Source of the DNA: Symbiodinium natans
Lineage: Eukaryota > Sar > Dinophyceae > Suessiales > Symbiodiniaceae
DNA: 64,000 nt
Direction: 5' to 3'
Assembly: GCA_905221605.1 (NCBI GenBank)
Contig: CAJNDS010000036.1
Span: 716,668 to 780,667 of the forward strand
The translations under genes were made by a program, and so were the position numbers. Below, piece by piece: positions 51,455 through 61,600 of the stretch; position 1 is the stretch's first letter, and every line of letters begins with the position of its first letter. The notes below the pieces were generated by a model, which did no database searches, was not told where the DNA came from, and was given only the letters and a program-made list of their open reading frames with translations.

Positions 51455-51581
51455 CTCAAGTGAGCCACGCACTGCTTCCTAAACCCTAAACCCTGAACCC
51501 TGAACCCTAAACCTTAAACCTTAAACCCTGAACCCTAAACCCTGGAGCACTCTTTGTTCAACAAGCCCTCATATCAGGGTG

Positions 51582-51815
51582 CCTACTTGAAGGTTCATGG
51601 GTAATTTGGCCAGAAGCGATTTATAAGTCAATAGTTACACTTCTAAGCCTACTTCTTACTACCTGTGAACCTCCAGGTAAACTTTAAAGTCCACAGTGGA
51701 TGGAGACGGGCAATTCTATAAATTCGGGTACCTTTTGGGGGGTCCTTCTTAATAAGAGTGCCGTGCCGGAATGGATATAGGACCCAAAAAGGGGACCTTA
51801 ATTCGGAGAAGTACC
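51582..51815. mobile_element. two adjacent MITE-like elements
   Basis: 51582-51680 has ends CTACTTGAAGGTTCATGGGT and ACCTGTGAACCTCCAGGTAA. 51722-51815 is a relative of the palindromic family at 22.6 and 23.1 kb. Confidence 0.65.
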
Positions 51816-51999
51816 CATATGAAGTCGGTGTTTGTATTGATTCACCCTAGGCCCTATATGAGCCCGTCAAAACTGAAAAATGAGAACTACTTGAATTTAA
51901 GAAGTACAGAAACTATTGTTTTACCCGGTCGAAAGGCTTTTTAGGGAATTTATATCCCGAGTTGTAACCACCACTGAGCCTTCATGCACCCCCCCAAAA

Positions 52000-52800
52000 A
52001 AAAAACTAAGCCCAGGGCCCCAAACCGAACACTCAGCCCTGAACCCGAAACCCTAAGCCCTAAGCCCTAAGCCCTAAACCCTAATCCCTCAACCCTAAAC
52101 CCTGAACCCTAAGCCCTAAACCCTAAACCCTCTAAGGCTCAGGGTCATGCCTTCAGCCTAGTGGGCCCAAAAACCCGAAAGCCTTCAACCCAAAAGACCC
52201 CAAAAAACCAATAGACCCTCCCTAAACCCTAAACCCTAAACCCTAAAAGGTCTCTGACAGCCCCGAAGTCCTACCCCAAACCCTTTAAACCCTCAACCCT
52301 TCAAATCCTAAACCCCTAACACTAAACTCAAAACCCCCAAGCCCACCCCAGCCCTAACCCGTAAAGACACCCCTGATAAACCCCTTAAAACCCCAAACCA
52401 CCAACCCCTGGGACCCTGAACCCTAAACCCTAAAGCCTGAGCCCTGAAAGATCAAAAAGCCCGAGGCCCGTACCATGGCCCCAGGTGTTCACAAGGTCAC
52501 ACCGAAGGGCTCATGCTTGCGTTGGGCTTTGGGCTTTGAGGCAATAAGAGGTAATGGTAGAAAAGCTATGCGATAATGATAGAGCAGCCTTAGATAGTAG
52601 CAGTATAGGAAACTAGGCTCCTGGGGTTTGTTAGGGTTTGTTGCGGATTGCTCAAGTGCTGTTGGCGCCTTTAGGGTTGTCGATGTGCTTAGGGCTTGTT
52701 CAGAATTGGCGATGGGTTTAAAGTTTTAACTAGGGGCCTAGGTTTTTGGGAGGTTTGAGGGCTTTTTCCAGTTTCGAATCTCAAGCAGCTTATTCGAAGC
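52000..52800. repeat. CCCTAAA-type DNA and unique sequence
   Basis: Degenerate CCCTAAA at 52030-52450; unique DNA 52455-52800, where a 5' exon of the ABC gene might lie. One minus-strand ATG at 52819-52821 opens MFLAAKSASNKLLEIRNWKK. Confidence 0.4.
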
Positions 52801-52886
52801 AGACTTGGCAGCGAGAAACATGCCCGCCGGACAGCGCAGCTCACCGCTGGCTACGAAAGAACATCCACCGGTGCAGCACGTCGATT

Positions 52887-53143
52887 GGGATGTTCCCCCT
52901 TATACTAACAGTCCCAAAACCCCAAAACCGCAAAACTCCAGAACCCCAAAACCCCAAAAAACCAAAAACCCAAAAACCCAAAACCCCAAAACCCCAAAAC
53001 CCCAAAACCCCAAAACCCCAAAACCCCAGAACCCCAACCCCCACCCCCCCCCACCCCCCCCACCCCCAAAAAAAATAGGGATGATAGCACCCCCTGTTAT
53101 AATCCTCTCTTCAGGGACTGTTAGTATCAGCGGAGAACATCCC
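52887..53143. mobile_element. MITE split by a CCCCAAAA array
   Basis: Left arm GGGATGTTCCCCCTTATACT (52887) and right arm AGTATCAGCGGAGAACATCC (to 53143) belong to one element. About 155 bp of CCCCAAAA repeats and C-runs (52918-53075) lie between them, just after ACTAACAGTCC. Confidence 0.85.
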
Positions 53144-53451
53144 AAGGCGTCGATCCAAAGATCTTTCTTGGGAACTATTTAGGGTTCCTCTGACCTTGGA
53201 AGGGAAATGTAGGGTTTCGGGTTTAGGGTTTAGGGTTTAGGCTTTAGGCTTTAGGCTTTAAGGTTTAGGTTTTATCAACTACCATATCAACAAACCAGAC
53301 AATCAGCACACAATAGCACACAAGCCCCCCTTTCTCGCAACCACGGGCAGAGGTTCCGGTTACATTGAAAGCGCTCTGCACCGGATCAGCGATTTTTGCC
53401 CATCACGGGCATCAGCCCATTTGTTTCAAACACTTACCCGCAGTCCATGTT

Positions 53452-53827
53452 TCACATGCTGCTGGTGATGACACCTTCTTCTTTCACATCATCAATCTTC
53501 ACATTCAGCTCGTCTTTCGAAATATTCTTCACTGCTGAAGGCTCCTCAGGAATGTCTTCGACCTCCTTCGGCTCGTTGTTGTCCTCGTGTGCCTCCACGT
53601 AGAAGATCACCGGCGTTGTGCTGAGCTTCTCCACCCGGCACCTATGCTGAACTTTGAACCCTAGCAAAATGAAAATGTGTTTTGAATGCTTCTTAGGAAT
53701 TAGAGTACCCAAAAAATGTTTTTTTACTAATAAATAATAGAAAGAAACAACCTTCCCAAGTCTCCCTGAGGCACAGCAAATGGCAGAGGCTTGCTTCCGT
53801 GAAGCCGTCAAACTCATCTAGGATTTT
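53452..53827 (-). CDS. last two exons of an unidentified gene
   Basis: Exon 53752-53827 (KILDEFDGFTEASLCHLLC...) ends GAAG before a GT donor. Exon 53452-53660 follows a GCTAG acceptor and runs in phase (FKVQHRCRVEKLSTTPVIFY) to an acidic tail, with TGA at 53452-53454. The 91-bp intron between them is AT-rich, GT-AG, and has no telomere-like array, unlike every other intron in the window. Codon use is also less GC-rich. The phrase TPVIFYVEAHED faintly resembles the end of ubiquitin-specific proteases, but this is too weak to name it. It may be the 3' end of the polycystin gene upstream or a separate gene. Confidence 0.6.
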
Positions 53828-53994
53828 CTGGGCAGGGATCCTTGGTGGCGCTGACTTAACCTTTAGGGTTTAGGGTTTAGGGTTTAGGGTTGAGGGTTGA
53901 GGGTTGAGGGTTAGGGTTGGAAGAACAGTCCCTCAAAAAAAATCACAAAACTCCAGAGGACTCCACTATCCTAGAAACTCCCACGTTCGGTCCT

Positions 53995-55100
53995 GAAAAT
54001 CTCCCTACAGACCCCTAAACCCCAAAACCCCTAAAGTCCTAAAGCCCTAAACCCCGAGAGTCCTAAACCCCCATACCCCAAAAACCCCTCAACCCGAAAC
54101 CCCAAACCCCTCAACCCGAAACCCCAAAACCCCTCAACCCTAAACCCCAAAACCCCTCAACCATAAACCCCGAACCCCAAACCCCAAACCCCAAACCCTA
54201 AACCCCCTAAACCCTAAACCCCAAAACCTCTAGACCCCAAACCCGGAAACCCCTCAACCCGAAAACCCTAAAACCCCTAAACCCTAAACCCCAAAACCCC
54301 TCAACCCCACACCCTAAACCCTAAACCCCAAAACCCCTAAACCCTAAACCCCAAAACCCCTCAACCCTAAACCCCAAAACCCCCTAAACCCCAAACCCTA
54401 AACCCCCTAAACCCTAAACCCCAAACCCCCAAAACCCCCAAAACCCCCTCAACCCTAAAACCCTCCCTAAACCTCCTAAACCCTAAACCCAAACCTAAAC
54501 CTCCTAAACCCTAAACCCTAAAACCCTAAACCCTAAACCCCCTAAACCCCAAAACCCCCTAAACCCTAAACCCCCTAAACCCGAAAACCCTAAACCCCAA
54601 AACCCCTAAACCCCCTAAAGCCTAAACCCTAAAACCCTCCCTAAACCTACTAAACCCTAAACCTAAACCTAAACCCTAAACCCCCTAAACCCGAAAACCC
54701 AAAACCCTAAACCCCCTAAAACCCCCCTAAACCCTAAACCCTAAAACCCTAAACCCCCTAAAACCCTAAACCCGAAAACCCTAAACCCCCTAAACCCTAA
54801 AACCCTCCCTAAACCTCCTAAACCCTAAACCCTAAACCCTAAACCCTAAGGCCCCTAAACCCTAAACCCCCCAAACCCTAAACCCTAAACCCCCTAAACC
54901 CAAAACCCTAAACCCTAAACCCTAAACCCGAAACCCTAAACCCTAAAACCCAAAACCCTAAAACCCTAAACCCCCAAAACCCTAAACCTCCTAAACCCTA
55001 AACCCCCTAAACCCTAAAACCCTAAACCCTAAACCCCCTAAACCCTAACCCCTAAACCCTAAACCCCCAAACCCCCTAAAACCAACCCGAAACCCCCTAA
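53995..55100. repeat. 1.1-kb CCCTAAA/CCCCAAA array
   Basis: The longest continuous telomere-like block in the window, with 7-, 8- and 9-bp units mixed (CCCTAAA, CCCCTAAA, CCCCAAAA). Confidence 0.95.
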
Positions 55101-55103
55101 ACC

Positions 55104-55217
55104 CCCTCAACCGGATGCAGGCCAGGGTCAGCGGCGGCAGCGAGGGATCTGATGTCGCGGTCGGCGGCGGCGCCTTGTGTCTGACGCCCTTGTGCCCCGA
55201 TCTCTTCCGGACCTTCG
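55104..55217 (-). CDS. possible further 3' exon of the polycystin gene
   Basis: A GC-rich unique island between two telomere-like blocks, open in all three minus frames. The frame with the highest GC at third positions reads VRKRSGHKGVRHKAPPPTA. The surrounding layout (CCCTAAA on the left, TTTAGGG on the right) is the one seen around real exons here. No conserved motif supports it. Confidence 0.3.
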
Positions 55218-55218
55218 G

Positions 55219-55442
55219 GTTTAGGGTTTAGGGTTTGGGGTTTAGGGTTTAGGGTTTAGGGTTTAGGGAGGGTTTAGGGTTTAGGGTTTAGGGTTTAGGT
55301 GTAGGGATCAGGGTTTAGGGTGTAGGGTTTAGGGTGTAGGGTTTAGGGTTTAGGGTTTAGGGTTTAGGGTTTAGGGTTTAGGGTTTAGGGTTTAGGGTTT
55401 AGGGTGTGGGGCGTGTTTAGGGTTTAGGGTTTAGGGTTTAGC
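55219..55442. repeat. TTTAGGG array
   Basis: About 30 units with GTGTAGGG variants. Confidence 0.95.
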
Positions 55443-55658
55443 AAAACACCCCTACTTGCGTATGTTCAATAGTCCCCTGCAGAGAGGACGAAGGCCCAGC
55501 CTTTGCGCGCTTATTGTGAAGAGAAGTTTGTGGATGCTGTGTGGGTGTCTCATGGATTCAAGGTCACTTTTCGGTTCAGGGTTTAGGGTTTAGGGCTTAG
55601 GGTTTGGGCTTCAAGGCTCAGGGCTTGGGATGAAAAAGGCAGGGGGGTTGAAGTGGGC

Positions 55659-58600
55659 GTGGTGCCGGCGCGCCTGTTCCTGCTGCTTCTTGACCTCCAC
55701 AACATCAGAGCTCAGAGAGCGGGATAGAGAATTGCTACTCGGTCTGAGGGTTTAAGGTAAGTTAGAAGCAGGAATGCAAATCCCTAAACCCTAAGCCCTA
55801 ATCCCTAAACCTTAAACCCACTACCACACTCACGACTTGACCTGTGTCTGTCCACGATCAAAGAAGACTGAGAGAGTTTGAGGAATGCGAATATTGGGGC
55901 TTGAATCAAAGCTTCGGTTGACGAACCAGGGCGACGTCTTCTGGAGGCTTTGGCTTGGGCTTTTGGGTGTCAACTTCCCCGGCTTCGCTTCCATAAATGC
56001 CCCAAGATATGCTGAAAAGGATTTCCAGGAAAACAAACCCTGCCTCGCCCATGTGAAGTAGGGTTTATAATCCTTGCAGCCCCGAAAGGACACCGAGTAC
56101 CTACGCTCACCAATGCTAACAAGGAACCTTACACTCACCAATAACAGTACTTGGAGGTTCATGGTACGTATTAACCAATTATAACTGCACTTATAACCAT
56201 ATTAGGGCACTTAAGGGGCTGACAAGTTAATAAGTACAGTTATAATTGCGTACTAAGTGCCATGAAAGTCCAAGTGATAAAAGCCCTGTTTCTGTGAGGC
56301 CACGACTTTCGGTGCGCGTTCGAGTGTTTGGGCATTCATCGCAGTGCTCAGGGTTTAGGGTTTAGGGTTTCGGGTCTCGGGTTTAGGGTGTAGGGTTTAG
56401 GGTTGACAGAAACGTTGGCTTGCCTGACTCACTGGGACACCTTCTAACCCGCCATCCCACAAGATCCATAGCTAACGTAGTTTCTACGTTTTTTCGATGA
56501 GTTTCACAAAAAAACTTTCCGAGCGGAAATTCAACATCTGGGAGTTAGAAGCGCGATTATCGCGAGCCATGCGCGACACCTAAGAAGCGTGCGCGGCCAC
56601 CGATTAGAACTCTGGGTGAGGCACGAAGATGTTTGAGGGCGGCCACTACTTAACAGCAACTTGGGGAGCGTCCCCCCAAAAACTCAGAGGGGTTTAGAGC
56701 TGAATGTTGACTTGGCATTGATACCGCCCCCCCACAAGTTTAAAAGAACAATCCGGAACTCAAATGCACACCCCCTCAATTAAAAAGCACATCTCGAGGA
56801 ACGGGACTTGGCTTCTGGGTTCCCTTTCCAGCCCCCCCCCCACCCCGGGTTTAGGGTTTAGGGTTTAGGGTTTAAGGTTTAGGGTTTGGGGTTTGGGGTT
56901 TAGGGTTTAGGGTTTAGGGCCACTGTCGGGGTTAGGGAAACCCTAAACCCTAAACCCTAAACCCTTAGAAGCCAAAGCCGGCTTAAGTTCGGATTTCTGA
57001 TTAAGCATCCTAGCTATCCGGCAGAGCCTCCGGCAGCAAAACTACATGGTTATATGGAAGTATGACACATGCGGGAACAAACGTGCGTGTGCGTACATAT
57101 ATGCGACTATGTAACAAGCACGAGAATAACACGATGAAGGTCAGGGTATGTAATTCCTCGGCATTTGGGATGCGGACCCGACTAAGATCCCTAAACCCTA
57201 AACCCTAAACCCTCAAGTGTTCCATTTTCGCACTGCCTCCTTGATGGCGTCGAGGGCCTCCTCGAGCCAACGGATGAAGCGCTTGCGCCCCGGGTGCTTG
57301 AGCTTGAAGTGCATGTACAGGCTCCTGCTGCAAAGCTGTGGGTTTGGGGTTTAGGGTTTAGGAGTGTAGGGTCTAGGGTTTAGGGTTTAAGGTTTAGGGG
57401 TTTAGGGTAACCCCCTAAACCTTTAATCAGGTTGAACAAGTCGGATCAGGTTGTGAACAAGTCGGATCGGTGGTCCGTGGGACTTGGCCCAGGTCGTAGA
57501 TGAAGTTGTAGGTGCAGTGGAGCTTGTCGTACTCATCCTTGCTGGGGGCTTGGCTTTGGCATTGATGTGTTGATGCTGGTCGGGATCTAAGTGGATGGGG
57601 GTTTGAGGATTAAGAGTTCGGGTTTAGGGTTTAGGGTTCAGGGATTAGGGTTCTTTTAGGGTTTAGGGTTCCGGGATTAGGGCTTAGGGCCTAGGGTATC
57701 TAGGCTCGCAAGGCTTGCGGGTGCCTTGACCGCCACAAAGGCATCCACAACGATGGCCAAGAAGAAGTTCAGGAGCGTGAAGAAGACGATGAGCATGAAC
57801 GAGGCGGCGTAGAGCCAGTACATGGCCAGCGAGAGACCTGCCAAAAACAAAAAAGCCGCAGGCCCGAAAAAAACCCGAACCCCAAGCTTGGGGGATGTTC
57901 CCCCCTGATGCTATGTAAACAGTCCTTCATAGGGAATATACTAGGGGTACTGTAGTCCCTATTAACAAAACTGCTCGTATCAGGGGGAACATCCCAACCC
58001 CAAACCCTAAACCCCAAACCCCAAACCCTAAACCCTAAACCCTAAACCCTTAAACCCATGAAAGCCCGGCGCCGCTGCAAAAGAAGAAGCACGACACAAA
58101 AAAAAAAAAAAAAGGGAAGCCCTCCTCCGGGCCAGAAAATCCCCGGACCTAGTTTTGGGTTTAGGGTTTAGAGTCTAGGGCTTAGGGTTTAGGGTTTAGG
58201 GTTTAGGGTTTAGGGTTTAGGACTAGGACACCGGAAGCCCTCGAGAAAGCCAGCCACCACAAGTCCACAAGGTGGGCCCTACACCAAGCCGAGGTTCTTA
58301 ACATCTTGCCCGAAGGGTCCATGTACCTAACTAGGGAATACTTGGGCCTAAGCCCTAAACCCTAAACCCTAAACCCTGAACCCTAAACCCTAAACCCTAA
58401 ACGCTATATAAGGACTTCTTGGCCCAAGTATATAACTATGAGGTACATGGACTCTTAGGGTTGCAGGATAACTCAATTATGCCAGCAGACTATTGCATTA
58501 ATGCACTTGAATATTTTTCATGTGATGACACTCTTATACGATTATACTCATGTGCAATTATTCTCTTACACGGTTATACGATTCTACGATTATACGATTT

Positions 58601-61600
58601 TACGATTATACTCTTATCTATTGTAGTATTCTGATATTATACTATTATGCTTGTATACTATTATACTATTGTACCATTATTATACTATTATACTAATATA
58701 CTATTATACGAGAAATTCTATTATACCATTAAACCATTATACTATCATACTATTATACTAGTATACTATTATACTATTATTCTATTATACCATTGCAACT
58801 GGACTGTTATACTGTTATACTATTATACGATTATACTGTTATACATTTTGTACTACTATGCTATTATACTATTATACGGTTTTACTGCTATACTATTATA
58901 CGATGATACTATTATACAATTATACTACTACACTATTATACTAATATATTATTGTACTATTATACTATTATACTACAATACGATTATACTATGATACTAT
59001 TATACTTTTATACTACGTATACTATTATCAAACTATACTTTTATACTATTGTACGATTGTACTACTTAACGATCATACGATTATACGATTATGCGAATAT
59101 ACTGCTATGCTAGTATGCGATTATACGATTGTACGACAATAATTGTACAGTGTCATCTTATTACAGTAGTGCACTCTTCTACTCTTACCTTACTATATCA
59201 TATATGTATAGTATGCCATTACTATATGGAGCAGGGTTTATATTTCTTGTACCCCCAAAAGGACACCAGGTATATACACTCACCAATATTAAAAAGGAAC
59301 CTTATATACACTCACCAAAAACAAAATAAAAGCCCTGTGTCATATCTATTCCTACATTATGATACTGGACTAGAACCCGCCTTCGGCCCCAAAATCACCT
59401 TGGACCCTGCCATAAACCCAACAACAAAAATACCTAAGCCCCCTAAACCCATGAACCTGGTTAAACCCCAAACCCTAGCCCCAAACCCTGAACCCCCCAA
59501 ACCCTAAACCCTAAACCCGAAACCCTAAACCCTAAATCCCCTAAACCGTCAACCCTCGCTGAAGCCCCTTAGGGTTAAGGGTTTAGGGTTTAGGGTTTAG
59601 GGTTTAGGGCTCAGGGTTTGGGTCTGCGGGCTTGAGGCTTCGGGTTTCGGGTTTTGGCCCAGTTTCCTAGGGGAGCCAATAGCCAACCTCGTACTACACT
59701 TTGAGGGTTTAGGGTTCAGAGTTTGGGTAGGGCAAAGGGTTTGCATCTAGGAATGCCCCCAAGGCCTAACATCAAGCCCAGCTTTCGGTCAGACGGGCCT
59801 GAAAGCTGATCGGCACCGTCAATGTAGATGAACTCGCCGAAGAGCATGCGCACCTCTTGGTCTGGTAGGGCTTAAGGGGCTTAGGGTTTAGGGCTTAGGG
59901 TTTGGGGTTCAGGGGGTTACCCTGCGCGTACACCATTAGAGTTTAGGGTTTTGGGTCTAGGGTTTTAGGGTTTTAGGGTTTAGGGTTCAGGGTTTAGGGT
60001 TTAGGGTTTAGGGTTTAGGCTTTAGGCTTTAGGGTTTAGGGTTTAGTGTTTAGGGTTTAGGGTTTAGGGTTTAGGGTTTAGGGTTTAGGGTTTAGGGTTT
60101 AGGGTTTAGGGTTTAGCCCCCCCCCCCCCCCCCCGCCTTGTTAAGTTCAGCGCTTTCCCGCTGTGCTCACAGGAGCAGGGTGGGCACAAATATGGATGGG
60201 TACCATCCCGGTGATAGTTCAGGGTTTGGGACTTACGGTGTAGATTAGGGCTTAGGGAAATGGTTTCGTCCAGGAGTTTTGGGGCTTGGGGTGTTTGGTG
60301 ATGGTGGGGGAAACGTCTCTGCTGGGGCTTTCTTGGGGCGATATTTGGAGCCATTCTCGAACTTATGGTCCCTATTTAACCCCTAACCCGAAGTACTAAT
60401 CCCTAAAACCCTAGACCTCATCTCTAAAACCCTAAACCCTAAGCCCAACTTCCTTAGCCCAAACGTCCCCAACACGAAACCCAACCCCCCCGAACCCCAA
60501 AACCTCAGGCCTCAAATGCCCCTCAAAGCCCTAAATACAGTTATGAATGGTTCAATAAGTACCGTGAACCTCCACGTAGGGCCTCTGAACCCTAAACCCT
60601 AAACCCTAAACCCTAAACCCTAAACACCGGAAAATCGGAAGGCCTCTGGGGCCTCTGGGGCCCCCCACCTGCGTCTCGCAAGACATCCCGAAGCTGCTGA
60701 AGAGCTGAATCTGCCCGCCGAGCCTTCTCAAGTAGGGTTTAGGGTTTGGGGTTTAGGGTTTAGGGCTTGGGGTTTAGGGTTTAGGGTTTAGGGTTCGGGG
60801 TTTAGGGTTTAGGGTTTAGGGTTGAGGGTTGAGGGTTTAGGGTTTAGGGTGGAGGGTCTACGGTTTAAGGTTTAGGGTTTAGGGTGTAGGGTTTAGGGTT
60901 TAGGGTTTAGGGTTTAGGGTTTAGGGCTTAGGGTGTAGGGTGTGGGGTGTAGGGTTTAGGGTTTTGGGTTTAGGTTTTGCTTTGAAGGGCTTTGGCTTTG
61001 TGGGGTCTGGGGCTATCGGCTCAGGGCTCAGGGCTCAGGGCTCAGGGCTTCGGGCTTGGGGTTTTGGGCGCTGGGCTCAGGGCTCAGGGCTTTAGGGTTT
61101 ATTTAGGCCTTTAAGGGCTTGGGCTTTGAAGCGGACGGCTTCTTAGGGTTTCGGATTTTAGGGTTGGGCCTTTGCCTTTGAGGCTCCTTTTTGTTTTGCA
61201 TTTTGGGGTGTTTGTTTGGCTTTTGGGGCTTCGAAAGTTCGTAGGGAGGCCAACCAAGGAGCAGGAAGTGGGCCATGAAGGCCAGCATCAGGAACAAGAT
61301 CGTGAACACGAGGAAGAAGTGCAGCATATTGAGCAGGGCACCTCATCTCCCAGATTTCGGGGTGTTGAAAAAAAGTTCCTGTCATAATGCAGAGCTTTAG
61401 GCCTTAGGGTTTAGGGCACCAGTTGGGGAACTGTAGTTCTAGCTGGCTGTTAACCTGATTTAGGGCACTTACAACTTATGACCTTAGTTTCTTCTAACTA
61501 CCCACGAACATTCAAGTAGCCCAATTCAGGGTTGACGGTTGAGGGCCGTTCAAGGGCTGAGGGTTTGAGGTTGGCGCCCAAGAGGCCCAACAACCCTGGA

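Noticed and set aside
52841-53145. Several frames encoding LGFWGFGV or KPQNPKT repeats
   Set aside because: Derived from the CCCCAAAA array inside a MITE.
58647-58994. Tyr/Ile-rich 115-codon frame
   Set aside because: Translation of the TATACTATTATAC minisatellite.
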